A stretch of 64,000 nt of DNA from Haladaptatus halobius (GCF_020618475.1 NZ_CP085335.1:1736001-1800000); one strand, 5' to 3'; positions 45,551 to 54,642 are shown, numbered from the stretch's first letter. Translations and numbers: made by a program. Notes: generated by a model not told the origin, from the sequence alone.

Positions 45551-46285
45551 TCACTCCTGTTTCTCCGTCGAGCGCCACCGGTCGTCACGAGCGCCCGGTG
45601 TCGCGGTCGGCGGGTCGCTCCGCTCGCTTGAGGCGAGGCGAAGTTCCTCGTCCCCCTTTCGCATCGAGTGCGCCCGAATCTCGGCGCGAACCTTCTCTTC
45701 GAGGAGACCGACCGCGACCCGGTTCGCACCCTCGGGAATGATGATGTCGGCGTGTTTCTTCGTCGGTTCGACGAACTGCTCGTGCATCGGTTTCACCGTC
45801 GAGAGGTACTGCTCCATGACGCCTTCGAGACCCCGACCCCGGTTCACCACGTCGCGCTCGATACGCCGGAGGATGCGAACGTCGGCGTCCGTCTCGACGT
45901 ACACCTGGAGGTCGAGCATCTCGTTGACCTCGGCGTCGTAGAGGGCGAGGATTCCTTCGAGGATGACCACGTCCGTGGGTTCGACGGTCACGAACTCGTC
46001 TTTCCGGTTGTGGATCGAGAAATCGTACTGGGGCATCTCGATGGCCTGGCCGGAGAGCAGTGAATCGAGGTGGTCGCGGAGCAGTTCCCACTCGAACGCC
46101 GACGGATGGTCGTAGTTGACCTCCGTGCGCTCATCGAAATCGAGGTGCGACAGGTCTTCGTAATAGTTGTCCATCGGGATTCTGGTGACGGAGTCGCTCA
46201 CGTCCGCGGTGATCTCACGGGCGACCGTCGTCTTCCCCGCGCCGGTTCCCCCGGCGATACCGATGACGAACGACGGGATGGTCAT
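45551..46285 (-). CDS. udk: Uridine kinase
   Basis: This is a 244-residue P-loop kinase phosphorylating uridine and cytidine. The Walker A is GIAGGTGAGKTTVAREI, and MDNYYEDLSHLDFDERTEVN gives the catalytic and uridine-binding Asp/Tyr. NYDHPSAFEWELLRDHL, the lid IERDVVNRGRGLEGVMEQYL and IIIPEGANRVAV also fit the family. I chose the ATG at 46285 because the family starts immediately with this strand. The C-terminus has a haloarchaeal low-complexity tail of about 25 residues. It is transcribed leftward. Confidence 0.92.
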   Translation of the reverse strand: MTIPSFVIGIAGGTGAGKTTVAREITADVSDSVTRIPMDNYYEDLSHLDFDERTEVNYDHPSAFEWELLRDHLDSLLSGQAIEMPQYDFSIHNRKDEFVTVEPTDVVILEGILALYDAEVNEMLDLQVYVETDADVRILRRIERDVVNRGRGLEGVMEQYLSTVKPMHEQFVEPTKKHADIIIPEGANRVAVGLLEEKVRAEIRAHSMRKGDEELRLASSERSDPPTATPGARDDRWRSTEKQE

Positions 46286-46420
46286 TGTCGGGTCACTCTC
46301 GGGCGGGCGCTTCAATCTCCCGAAGCGGTTTCGGCACTCCGCGAGATAACCGACGATTTTCGCGTCCGCTAGCCGCCCGCTTCCCGTCTCATTTTTGAGA
46401 CGCGAATCACGATTAGGGCA

Positions 46421-46427
46421 ACTTATA
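46421..46427 (+). promoter_or_regulatory. TATA box for the GTP cyclohydrolase IIa gene
   Basis: ACTTATA lies about 32 bases before the GTG at 46456, in a low-GC island, allowing a leaderless or very short-leader transcript. Confidence 0.5.
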
Positions 46428-46455
46428 CACCAGTACGTCGAACGCTCGGCCAACA

Positions 46456-47214
46456 GTGACGAACGCCCAGATAACGTTGATACAGATCGACAACTACGGT
46501 CCGTGGACCGTGACGCCGGAACCGCGCCGGGAAGTAGACCTCCAGACGCTTCAGTCGAGGCTGTACGCCGACCTCTCGCAGCTCGTCGGCAACCGAGAGG
46601 GCTACGTCTTTTTCACCCGGTTCGACAACATGATCGCGGTCACGAACGGGCTCTCGTTAGACGACCACGCGCTCGTACAGGAGTCGGTCGGAAACCGCTA
46701 TCCGGTGACCGTCAGTCTCAGCGTCGCCACCGGGACGAGTCCGGTGCAGGCGCTCGAAGACGCCACCGAACAGTTGCAGGACGCCGGAAGCGCACAGGAC
46801 CGTTCGCGTCAATCGATCCTCCGCGGACGAATCATCGACGAGGAGTTCCGGACGGACGACGACGTGCAGATAGCGCACTTCGACGTGAACGACATGACCG
46901 GCAACTACACCGACGAGGTGAACGCGTTCGACTCGTTCATCCACATCGAACAGGGGTACGCCGCGCTGATGAAGTACATGCGGGTGGCACACGACTCGCT
47001 CTCCTTTTTCGTCGGTGGCGACAACGTCATCGTGGTCTGTCCGAACTTGGACGAGGCGGCGTACGAGGACGCTATCCGGCACGTCGAGGAGGCGACGGAA
47101 GTCGAGTTGAAAGTCGGCGTCGGTCGCGGTAGAGTCGCACAAGACGCGGGGATGGCCGCGAAACACGCGCTGGAGACCTGTCGGGCAACGGGAAGCAGAG
47201 TCGAGTTTCAGTAA
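46456..47214 (+). CDS. arfA: GTP cyclohydrolase IIa
   Basis: This 252-residue enzyme opens the imidazole ring of GTP in archaeal riboflavin and deazaflavin (F420) synthesis, producing 2-amino-5-formylamino-6-ribosylamino-4(3H)-pyrimidinone phosphate. Markers are LIQIDNYGPWTVTPEPRREV, YVFFTRFDNMIAVTNGLS, DSFIHIEQGYAALMKYM, SFFVGGDNVIVVCP and [20 protein letters not shown]. The start is GTG. The length is typical of the archaeal GCH III form. Confidence 0.95.
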   Translation: MTNAQITLIQIDNYGPWTVTPEPRREVDLQTLQSRLYADLSQLVGNREGYVFFTRFDNMIAVTNGLSLDDHALVQESVGNRYPVTVSLSVATGTSPVQALEDATEQLQDAGSAQDRSRQSILRGRIIDEEFRTDDDVQIAHFDVNDMTGNYTDEVNAFDSFIHIEQGYAALMKYMRVAHDSLSFFVGGDNVIVVCPNLDEAAYEDAIRHVEEATEVELKVGVGRGRVAQDAGMAAKHALETCRATGSRVEFQ

Positions 47215-47293
47215 CCGACTAGCTATATTAGACGGATGCGGGAATAAAGGTGCCGGGGATAGCTTTTAGGACGGTTGTGTCAAACGGTCACAT

Positions 47294-47857
47294 ATGGATG
47301 CCGAAGTCACGATCCGGGACATGATGACCCGGGAATACGTGGGGGTTAGCGAGTCCGACTCGGTACTGGGTGCGGTGCAACTCATGCGCGCCGAGGGGGT
47401 GGGAAGCGTGGTCGTCCTCCGGGGGAGCGACCCCGTCGGAATCATGACCGAATCCGACGTGCTCGACCTCGTCGCGGAGGAGGGCGACCCCGCCGACACG
47501 ACCGTATCGGAGGTGATGACGAGTCCCATCGTCTCGATGAACGCCGACCGCAGTCTCGCGGACGCGGCGGGGACGATGGCCCGGCAAGACATCCGCCGGG
47601 TCATCGTCACCCGCGACGGCGAACTGGTCGGAATCCTCACCGAACGCGACGTCATCTCGGCCTCCGCGTCGCCGTCGAGCATCGTTTCCACCCGTGAACG
47701 GGAACCCGACGAGACCGAACTGCGCGGGACGGTCGAGGTGAACGGTGGCGACGCAGAATACGCGGGCCAGAGTATCTGTGAAGTCTGTGGCACGCTCACC
47801 CGCGACCTCACGAACGTCAACGGTCAACTCGTTTGTGCCGACTGTCGGGAGTATTAG
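47294..47857 (+). CDS. Paired-CBS-domain protein with C-terminal zinc ribbon
   Basis: This 187-residue protein has two CBS motifs: REYVGVSESDSVLGAVQLMR with VVVLRGSDPVGIMTESDVLD, and MTSPIVSMNADRSLADAAGT with RVIVTRDGELVGILTERDVI. The end CEVCGTLTRDLTNVNGQLVC plus ADC forms a four-Cys zinc ribbon. CBS pairs sense adenosine nucleotides or SAM in regulatory proteins. A TATA-like AGCTTTTAGG at 47261-47270 suggests a leaderless transcript starting near 47294. Confidence 0.87.
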   Translation: MDAEVTIRDMMTREYVGVSESDSVLGAVQLMRAEGVGSVVVLRGSDPVGIMTESDVLDLVAEEGDPADTTVSEVMTSPIVSMNADRSLADAAGTMARQDIRRVIVTRDGELVGILTERDVISASASPSSIVSTREREPDETELRGTVEVNGGDAEYAGQSICEVCGTLTRDLTNVNGQLVCADCREY

Positions 47858-47924
47858 ATAAAATTCCTATGCGTTTCGGAAATAGGGGTGAAACGCCCGA
47901 ATTCTAAGCCGCCCGAAGGGTAGA

Positions 47925-47930
47925 TTTATA
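47925..47930 (+). promoter_or_regulatory. TATA box for the first permuted substrate-binding protein
   Basis: TTTATA is centred about 31 bases upstream of the ATG at 47959, with A/T-rich flanks (GTAGATTTATAGTCACG). This predicts a leaderless or near-leaderless mRNA. Confidence 0.55.
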
Positions 47931-47958
47931 GTCACGCGGTCGATACCCATCCCTGTCC

Positions 47959-49281
47959 ATGGGATATGATATCGACCGACGCGATGTACTGAAGGGACTC
48001 GGAGCGACCGGAACCGCCGGTCTCGCCGGCTGTATCGGCGGTGGCGGCGCTGGAAACGGCAACGGAAACGGTAACAACGACGAGAGTGGCGGACCGGACG
48101 TTATCAACGTCATCGGGTACCCGGAGAGCGGGAACCAGCTTTTCCGCGACTACTACAAGAACACCGACGCGAGCCACAAGATCATCGTTCCCGACGGGTT
48201 GCTCGACGCCAAGTTGCCAAAGCAGGTGGGCAACGACATGCAGAACGTTACCGGGACGGCTCCGGCCGCCGCCGGCCCGAACAAGAAGGCGTTCACGCAG
48301 ATGTACAAAGACGAGTACGGAAGTCCGCCGGGCGTGTTCACCTCGCACTCCTACGACTCGGTCGCTATTCTCATCCTCGCCAACGCGGCGGCGGGTGCGA
48401 ACGACGGGACGAAGATCCGCGACCAGATGCGCCGGGTCGCCAACCCCGGCGGACAGAAGTACGGACCGGAGAACTTCGTCAAAGCGGTCAAAGCCGCCGC
48501 GCGCGGTGAAGACGTCAACTATCAGGGCGCGTCGAGTGTCGTCGACTTCGACGAGAAGGGTGACCCGGCCTCTGCGGCCTACGACGTGTGGAAGTTCGCG
48601 CCCGATACCGAGGACGGGTACAAGACCTTGGATACCATCGACTTCAAGGGCAGTGCCGGCGGTAAAATGGCCGATAGTTCACCCGGCGGGCACAACCGCA
48701 CAATCAAAGTCGGGATACTGCTCCCAGAAACCGGCGATCTCGGCTCCGTCGGTAGTCAGATGATTCAGGCGGCGAAGCTGCCCATCAAGCAGGTGAACGA
48801 CGCGGGCATCAGCGTGACGGTGGACTCCCAAGTGGAGGACACGCAGACCGCGAAGCAAGCGTCACTCTCCGGTGTGAACGCGCTCGTCAACGCCGGCTAT
48901 CCGGCCATCTGTGGACCGGCTTCGTCCGGTAACAACCTGCCCGTGAGCAAGCAGGTGTACACCAAGCAGCGCATCGTCGGCTGCTCGCCGTCCAGCACGG
49001 CGCTCACGGTCTCGCACCTGCAGGACGACGACTTCGTCTTCCGGACGGCCCCGAGCGACCTCCTGCAAGGCAAGGTGATGGCGCAGGTCGCCGCCGAGCG
49101 ACTCAGCGGAAAGACGGCGTCCACGCTCTACGTGAACAACAGCTACGGGCAGCAGCTATCAAACAAGTTCTCGAGCGCCTTCACGGACAAGCACAGCGGC
49201 CAAGTCCTACAGAAAGTCTCGTTCAACAAGGGCGAATCGTCGTATACGTCCGTCATCAGCAAGGCGACTGGTTCGAAGTAA
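47959..49281 (+). CDS. Circularly permuted LivJ-type ABC substrate-binding lipoprotein
   Basis: The protein has 440 residues. A Tat-like lipoprotein signal (DRRDVLKGLGATGTAGLAGC) and a Gly/Asn linker are followed at about residues 46-231 by what is normally the second half of a branched-chain amino acid binding protein: PDVINVIGYPESGNQLFRDY, GNDMQNVTGTAPAAAGPNK, GVFTSHSYDSVAILILANAA. A short linker (232-248) then leads into the normal first half at 249-440: IKVGILLPETGDLGSVGSQM, DTQTAKQASLSGVNALVNAG, CGPASSGNNLPVSKQVY, YVNNSYGQQLSNKFSSAF. It ends SSYTSVISKATGSK, exactly where PDVIN usually continues. It probably delivers a small solute to LivHMGF. Confidence 0.85.
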   Translation: MGYDIDRRDVLKGLGATGTAGLAGCIGGGGAGNGNGNGNNDESGGPDVINVIGYPESGNQLFRDYYKNTDASHKIIVPDGLLDAKLPKQVGNDMQNVTGTAPAAAGPNKKAFTQMYKDEYGSPPGVFTSHSYDSVAILILANAAAGANDGTKIRDQMRRVANPGGQKYGPENFVKAVKAAARGEDVNYQGASSVVDFDEKGDPASAAYDVWKFAPDTEDGYKTLDTIDFKGSAGGKMADSSPGGHNRTIKVGILLPETGDLGSVGSQMIQAAKLPIKQVNDAGISVTVDSQVEDTQTAKQASLSGVNALVNAGYPAICGPASSGNNLPVSKQVYTKQRIVGCSPSSTALTVSHLQDDDFVFRTAPSDLLQGKVMAQVAAERLSGKTASTLYVNNSYGQQLSNKFSSAFTDKHSGQVLQKVSFNKGESSYTSVISKATGSK

Positions 49282-49600
49282 GGCCCACCGCCGTATGAGC
49301 GCGTTTTTTCTCCGTGAAGTAGACGGGAGCGAAACAGGTACCCATCGGAGGTGTGCTGAGTACGCCACTAGCGACGGTACTGCCGACTGAAGAGATACCG
49401 GCGATGCGAGGTTCGCGTTTCGCGTCGCGTTCGGCCATCGTCGGTGCAGTCTTCGCCGTGGCGCTGTGATTCGTGACGTTTCGGATACATTATCCTTCCC
49501 GACGACTGGTGTATTGACGCTGCCACGATGAATCGACACGGATCTATAACGATAGTTTAAAATAGACTTTTCTCCCAGAACGGCGACGATTCCTTCGGGT
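49282..49600 (+). promoter_or_regulatory. Intergenic region with promoter for the second binding protein
   Basis: No gene is visible in these 319 bases. An A/T element TTTAAAATA at 49556-49564 lies 37-45 bases before the ATG at 49601 and is the likely TATA box; a second weak one is near 49542-49550. The spacer is otherwise unremarkable. Confidence 0.5.
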
Positions 49601-50872
49601 ATGAGTTCAAAAATCGACCGTCGTGACTACCTTCGAGGAGTGGGTGCAGCGACGACCGTGGGGCTGATGGGGAACCTCCAACAGGACGGAGGGCCGGACA
49701 TGCTCACCGTCATCGGGTACCCACAGAGCGGTATTCAATTGTTCCGCGACCTGTACGCGACCGGCCAAAACGTCGACGTGCTCGTTCCGGACGGGTTGCA
49801 AGACTCCTCCTTGCCACAACAGGTCGGTAACGACATGCAGAACGTCACCGGGACGGCCCCGGCCGCCGCAGGTCCCAACATACAGGCGTTCGTCCGACTG
49901 TTCCAGAACCGTTACAACCAATCGCCGGGCGTGTTCACCTCGCACTCCTACGACTCGGTCGCTATCCTCATATTGGCGAACGCCGCCGCCGGCGAGAACA
50001 CCGGTTCGGCCATCCGCCAGCAGATGCGCCGGGTCGCCAATCCGCCGGGGCAGGAGTACGGTCCGGGGAACTTCGTGGAAGCCGTCAGAGCCGCCGCGAA
50101 TGGGGAGGACATCAACTACCAGGGTGCGTCGAGTTCGACCAACTTCGACCAACGGGGTGGACCGGCGTCCGCGGCATACGACGTGTGGAAGTTCGCACCG
50201 CAGACGCAAGACGGAATCAGAACCGTCAACACGCGGCAGTTCGGGGGCAACGCCGGCGGCCCGAGAGCGAACAACGCTCCCGGCGGGATGGGACGAACCA
50301 TCAGAGTTGGTATCCTGCTTCCGCAGACCGGCGACCTCGGGTCGGTCGGCGGCCCGATGATCCAAGCCTCTAGAATCCCGATCCAGCAGGTGAACGAGAG
50401 CGACATCAACCTGAACGTCGAAACCCAAGTCGAAGACACTCAAACCGCCCGACAAGCGGCGATCAGCGGGGCGAACGCGCTCGTCAACGCGGGATTCCCA
50501 GCCATCTCCGGCCCCGCGTCCTCGGGGAACAACATCCCCGTCTCGACCGAGGTGTACATCCCGAACGAGGTCGTCGGCTGCTCGCCGTCCAGCACGGCCA
50601 TCACCGTCTCGCGCCTACAGGACAACGACTTCGTCTTCCGGACAGCCCCGAGCGACCTCCTGCAAGGTAAGGTGATGGCGCAGGTCGCCGCGGAACGCAT
50701 CGGCGCACAGTCCGCATCGACGCTGTTCGTGAACAACGACTACGGCCAACAGTTGTCGAACCAGTTCTCGCAGGCGTTCCGGCAAGACCACGACGGGCAG
50801 GTCATCAACCAAGTCGCGTTCAACATAGGCGAGTCGTCGTACACGTCCGTCATCAATCAGGCACTCGGCTAG
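49601..50872 (+). CDS. Second circularly permuted LivJ-type binding protein (no lipobox)
   Basis: This 423-residue paralogue of the preceding gene has the same reversed half order: normal second half at about 32-225 (PDMLTVIGYPQSGIQLFRDL, PAAAGPNIQAFVRLF, SHSYDSVAILILANAAAGEN) and normal first half from 234 (IRVGILLPQTGDLGSVGGPM, SSTAITVSRLQDNDFVFRTA, NDYGQQLSNQFSQAF). It ends SSYTSVINQALG. The N-terminus RRDYLRGVGAATTVGLMGN has a Tat-like RR but no lipobox Cys, so anchoring differs from the first copy or is absent. Its 3' end overlaps the NosD-like gene by 20 bases in opposite orientation. Confidence 0.85.
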   Translation: MSSKIDRRDYLRGVGAATTVGLMGNLQQDGGPDMLTVIGYPQSGIQLFRDLYATGQNVDVLVPDGLQDSSLPQQVGNDMQNVTGTAPAAAGPNIQAFVRLFQNRYNQSPGVFTSHSYDSVAILILANAAAGENTGSAIRQQMRRVANPPGQEYGPGNFVEAVRAAANGEDINYQGASSSTNFDQRGGPASAAYDVWKFAPQTQDGIRTVNTRQFGGNAGGPRANNAPGGMGRTIRVGILLPQTGDLGSVGGPMIQASRIPIQQVNESDINLNVETQVEDTQTARQAAISGANALVNAGFPAISGPASSGNNIPVSTEVYIPNEVVGCSPSSTAITVSRLQDNDFVFRTAPSDLLQGKVMAQVAAERIGAQSASTLFVNNDYGQQLSNQFSQAFRQDHDGQVINQVAFNIGESSYTSVINQALG

Positions 50873-51737
50873 TCGCGTTCGCTACCCGATTTTCGTGCGA
50901 TCCGTTCACGGAGCGGAGCGTCCAGTCACCGCCCATTTCGACGAGACGATTCCCGACCGCGTTCGAGAGCGTCACCGTCGCCGACCCGACTGGATTCGAG
51001 AGCGAGGCGCTCACGACCGAGTTAGCGCGGGAATCGACGAGCAGGAGGGCCGTCCGGGTCGAACGGACGGTCACATCTTCGACTCGTCCCCGACGACTGC
51101 CGAGGAGCGCGATACCCGTCTCGCTCCGGACGACCGTGACGTTCGAAACGGCGACGCGCCGGGAGTCGCCGACCAGGACGCCGGACGAGAGCAAGCCGCG
51201 TGAGACGCTGTCCGTCACGGTGCTCGCGTTCGACTCGATGACCGAAACGCCCGTGAAACCGCTCGCTGCCGTCACTCCTTTCACCCTCGCATGGGGCGAC
51301 GACGAGAGCGTCACGCCGTCGACGGTTCGCCGTGCGGTCATGTTCCGAACGACGCCGTCCGGAGCGCCCTCGTACCGGAGGCCGAACGTCCACCGGGCGA
51401 GCGCGAGGTTCCGCACCGTGACGTTCGCGCCCGTCACCGCAATACCCGTCGTGTTCTCCCGTAACGTGCCGCCGTCGACGACGTGGCCGGCACCGTCGAG
51501 AATCACATCGTCCGCCGTGATTCGGATGCATGTCTCCGCGCGGGATCGGATATCACTTACGAGGACGTATTGCCCCGGTTCGGAGATGGACGTGCAGGAG
51601 TCGAGGCGGGTCGGTTCGGCAGGGGATGACGATGGTTCGGCGTCGGTGGCGGAGTAACTCCCGCCACCGACGCCGGACATGGCCGCGCAGAGAACCGCGA
51701 GCGCGAGGCCGACCGCGGCCCAACGAAAGAGTGCCAT
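50853..51737 (-). CDS. Secreted parallel beta-helix protein (NosD-like)
   Basis: This 294-residue protein has an N-terminal signal sequence (RWAAVGLALAVLCAAMSGVG) followed by a right-handed beta-helix with repeated turns: ITADDVILDGAGHVVDGG, NTTGIAVTGANVTVRNL, then RVAVSNVTVVRSETGIAL. NosD-type helices occur in copper-enzyme maturation proteins and in surface polysaccharide lyases, but no catalytic residues can be assigned. A cysteine pair (DSCTSI, ETCIRI) early in the mature part may form a disulfide. It lies between the second binding protein and the liv operon. Confidence 0.8.
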   Translation of the reverse strand: MALFRWAAVGLALAVLCAAMSGVGGGSYSATDAEPSSSPAEPTRLDSCTSISEPGQYVLVSDIRSRAETCIRITADDVILDGAGHVVDGGTLRENTTGIAVTGANVTVRNLALARWTFGLRYEGAPDGVVRNMTARRTVDGVTLSSSPHARVKGVTAASGFTGVSVIESNASTVTDSVSRGLLSSGVLVGDSRRVAVSNVTVVRSETGIALLGSRRGRVEDVTVRSTRTALLLVDSRANSVVSASLSNPVGSATVTLSNAVGNRLVEMGGDWTLRSVNGSHENRVANATSRVPD

Positions 51738-51788
51738 GCATGAGCCACGGTTGCCACTCGCTTGTCGATTACTGCCGAAAAGAGGAAG

Positions 51789-52496
51789 TTATCCGCCGAG
51801 GAACTCCTGTCGAACTTCCTCGTCGGCCAGCAGCGCGTCGCCGGAGTCCACGAACCGGTTCTGTCCCTGCACGAGGACGTAACCGCGGTTACAGCGCCGC
51901 AGCGCCTCCTTCGCGTTCTGTTCGACCATCAGGATTGCCGTCCCGCTGTCGTTTATCTCGTCCACCTTGTCGAACATCTCGTCCACGAGGTCGGGTGCGA
52001 GACCCGCGCTCGGTTCGTCCAGCATCAGCAGGTCGGGGTTCAACATCAGCGCCCGACCCATGGCGAGCATCTGCCGTTGCCCGCCGGACATCGTCTCCGC
52101 CTTCTGGTCTCTGCGCTCGTGCAGAATCGGGAAGCGTTCGTACACCTCCGCGAGCGCGTCCTCCGGCACTTCGTCGAGGATGTACGCGCCCATCTCCAAG
52201 TTCTCCTCGACCGAGAGCATCCCGAATATGTTGTCGTTCTGCGGGACGTAACCGAGGCCGAGGTGGATGATATCCTCCGGCTTCTTCCCGTGAATCTCCG
52301 CACCGTCGTAGGTGACCGTCCCGCCCATGTAGGTCGTCAACCCGAAGACGGATTTCATCACGGTCGATTTCCCGGCCCCGTTCGGGCCGACGATGGTGAC
52401 GTACTCGCCGTCTTCGACGTGCATGTCCACGTCGTCCAGTATTTGGAGGTCATCGCCGTACCCCGCGTCGAGGGAATCGATTTCGAGGAGCGCCAT
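51789..52496 (-). CDS. livF: Branched-chain amino acid ABC transporter ATPase LivF
   Basis: This is a 235-residue ATPase of the LivF group. The Walker A is GPNGAGKSTVMKSVFGL, the Q-loop VPQNDNIFGMLSVEENLEMG, the signature motif MSGGQRQMLAMGRALM, the Walker B DLLMLDEPSAGL, and the H-loop position reads MVEQNAKEAL, with Gln in place of the usual His as in LivF proteins. I chose the ATG at 52496, which overlaps the livG stop by one base, over the much longer frame. Order in the operon: livH-livM-livG-livF leftward. Confidence 0.93.
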   Translation of the reverse strand: MALLEIDSLDAGYGDDLQILDDVDMHVEDGEYVTIVGPNGAGKSTVMKSVFGLTTYMGGTVTYDGAEIHGKKPEDIIHLGLGYVPQNDNIFGMLSVEENLEMGAYILDEVPEDALAEVYERFPILHERRDQKAETMSGGQRQMLAMGRALMLNPDLLMLDEPSAGLAPDLVDEMFDKVDEINDSGTAILMVEQNAKEALRRCNRGYVLVQGQNRFVDSGDALLADEEVRQEFLGG

Positions 52497-53335
52497 TATA
52501 TCTCCTCCCCCAGATAGGCGTCGATAACTCGGTCGTTCGCTCGAATCGCCTTGGGTTTCCCCTCGGCGAGCACTTTGCCTTGGTGCATGACGATGACGCG
52601 TTCGCAGTTGTTCATTATCACGTCCATGTCGTGTTCCACGAGCAGGAACGTGTACCCGTTCTCGCGGAGTTCGTGGACGTGTGCGAGCAGTTTCTTCTCG
52701 AGCGAAGGGTTGACGCCCGCCAGCGGTTCGTCCAGCAACACCATCTTCGGGTCGGTCATGAGCGCTCGCGCCATCTCCAGCAGTTTTCGCTGGCCGCCGG
52801 AGAGGTTGCCCGAATACTCCTCCGCGAGGTGGTCGATTTCGAAGAACTCCAGCATCTCCCACGCTCGTTCGAGGACGACCTCCTCCTCTCGCTGCACCTC
52901 TCCCCGGAGTCCGGGCGTCACCGACCGCCAGAGTTTCTCGCCGTTCTGGCCGTCCGGCGCGAGCATCATGTTCTCCAACACGGTCATCTCCGACAGCTCG
53001 CGGGCGATTTGGAACGTTCGAACCAGCCCGCGGTTGGCGATTTGATAGGGACGCAGCCCCGTGATATCGTCGTCGTCGAAGTACACGGAACCGCCATCGG
53101 GCCGGTGGACGCCGGTGATGAGGTTGAACGTGGTCGATTTTCCGGCCCCGTTCGGGCCGATGAGTCCGGTGAGCGACCCCTGCTCAACGGAGAACGTCGC
53201 CCCGTCCACCGCGGTGATACCGCCGAACGTCTTCCGGAGGTTCTCGACTCGAAGCGGCGTGTCGCTCAGGTCGCTCGCTTCGCTCCCGATGCTGAGCGAC
53301 TCCGTCCGGGTCGTTTCGCTCCCGCTCGCGGTCAT
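52496..53335 (-). CDS. livG: Branched-chain amino acid ABC transporter ATPase LivG
   Basis: This is a 279-residue ATPase. The Walker A is GPNGAGKSTTFNLITG, the signature motif LSGGQRKLLEMARALM, the Walker B MVLLDEPLAGV, and the H-loop FLLVEHDMDVIMNNCERV keeps the His. An N-terminal Ser/Thr-rich extension of about 27 residues precedes the first strand and is typical of haloarchaeal LivG. The start overlaps livM as ATGA (53332-53335). It pairs with LivF on the inner face of the membrane. Confidence 0.93.
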   Translation of the reverse strand: MTASGSETTRTESLSIGSEASDLSDTPLRVENLRKTFGGITAVDGATFSVEQGSLTGLIGPNGAGKSTTFNLITGVHRPDGGSVYFDDDDITGLRPYQIANRGLVRTFQIARELSEMTVLENMMLAPDGQNGEKLWRSVTPGLRGEVQREEEVVLERAWEMLEFFEIDHLAEEYSGNLSGGQRKLLEMARALMTDPKMVLLDEPLAGVNPSLEKKLLAHVHELRENGYTFLLVEHDMDVIMNNCERVIVMHQGKVLAEGKPKAIRANDRVIDAYLGEEI

Positions 53336-54642
53336 TCCCGCTCACCTCCGTCCGCCGCGGCTTGCGGCGTCGTTTCGCCACCGCCGCGCGGCCGCGAGAG
53401 CGGTATGCTCGCGGCCTCCTCCTTGCGGTGGCCGAGCACGCCCTCCGGCCTGCGTTGCATGATCCAGATGAGCACGACGCCCATGATGACCAACTGCAAG
53501 GCGTTGATGTTGTTGATAGAATAGGCGACGAACGGCTGGATTTTCCCGACGAACAGCGGGCCGACCGCGTCGGCGAACGTGTTCGGCGCTCCGGAGACGT
53601 TGTACACTTGTCTGATGATGTTCTTCAGGTAGAGCGGCCCCTGAAACAGCAGGCCGGCGAACACCGCCGCGCCGAGAACGCTCCCGGTGTTCGATCCCGC
53701 GCCGCCGATGATGAGCGCCAGCCACACGAAGAACGTCACCTGCGGTCTGAACGAGGTCGGGGTGATGGCACCCTGCCGGAGTTGCCAGAGGATACCGGCC
53801 AGTCCCATCAGCGCACAGCCGAGCATGAACGATTTGATCTTGAACCGGTCGGTGTCCTTCCCGAGCGAGTTCGCCACCTGCTCGTCCTCGCGGATGGCTT
53901 TGAGCACCCGACCGAAGGGGGATTCGCCGGTTCGCTTTAGGAGCCAGTAGAACGCCGCCACGAAGCCGAGCAGGACGACCGCGTAGGTGAGCGAATCGAG
54001 CATCGGCCCGACGGAGCCGCCGACGAGCGGGGTCAGCGCGTCTTCGAGCGCGGCGTACGGTGCGCTGTCGAACAGCGGTTGGAGCGGGTCGTCGTAGTTC
54101 AGCAGCAGACCGCGACCGCCGCCGGTTCCGAGGTTCGTGCCGAACACGTCGACGCTCTGGAACTTGTTCGACATAACGGTGAACCGAACGATCTCGGACA
54201 TCGCGATGGTCACGATGGCGAGGTAGTCGGCTCGCAACCGAAGCGCCGGAAGCGCCACGAGCAATCCGAGGAGCGCCGCCGCGAGCATCCCGGCGAGGAT
54301 GCCGACCCAGAGCGGAAGTCCGAGACCGGAGACGGTCGCGGCTCCCGCGGTGGCGCTCGCGGCGGGTTTCGAGACGATGGCCATCGTGTAGAGACCGACC
54401 GCCATGAACCCCGCGATGCCGATGTTGAACAGTCCGGTGTACCCCCAGTGGAGGTTCAACGCGAGCGCCAACATCCCGTAGACGCCGATGAGGAACGTGA
54501 GGCGTGCGAGCGAGTTCAACTGGCCGCGGAACGAGTAGCCGAGCGCCGACCCCGCGATGAGGTACAGCGCGTAGATACCGACCAGCGCGGCGAGGATGAG
54601 CACGGTGTCGTTCATCTCGAAGTCCCGCATCTTCGTGCTCAT
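53332..54642 (-). CDS. livM: Branched-chain amino acid ABC transporter permease LivM
   Basis: This is a 436-residue polytopic permease with about nine to ten helices. Recognisable segments are FNIGIAGFMAVGLYTMAIVS, LPALRLRADYLAIVTIAMSE, RTGESPFGRVLKAIREDEQV (the EAA-type coupling loop that contacts the ATPases) and FFVWLALIIGGAGSNTGSVL. The C-terminal RPEGVLGHRKEEAAS and disordered tail are typical of LivM. It overlaps livH by four bases at 54639-54642. Confidence 0.92.
   Translation of the reverse strand: MSTKMRDFEMNDTVLILAALVGIYALYLIAGSALGYSFRGQLNSLARLTFLIGVYGMLALALNLHWGYTGLFNIGIAGFMAVGLYTMAIVSKPAASATAGAATVSGLGLPLWVGILAGMLAAALLGLLVALPALRLRADYLAIVTIAMSEIVRFTVMSNKFQSVDVFGTNLGTGGGRGLLLNYDDPLQPLFDSAPYAALEDALTPLVGGSVGPMLDSLTYAVVLLGFVAAFYWLLKRTGESPFGRVLKAIREDEQVANSLGKDTDRFKIKSFMLGCALMGLAGILWQLRQGAITPTSFRPQVTFFVWLALIIGGAGSNTGSVLGAAVFAGLLFQGPLYLKNIIRQVYNVSGAPNTFADAVGPLFVGKIQPFVAYSINNINALQLVIMGVVLIWIMQRRPEGVLGHRKEEAASIPLSRPRGGGETTPQAAADGGERE

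Noticed and set aside
51789..52862. LivF frame extended by 120 codons
   Set aside because: The extra part lies inside livG in another frame; the ATG at 52496 overlaps the livG stop by one base as expected in this operon.
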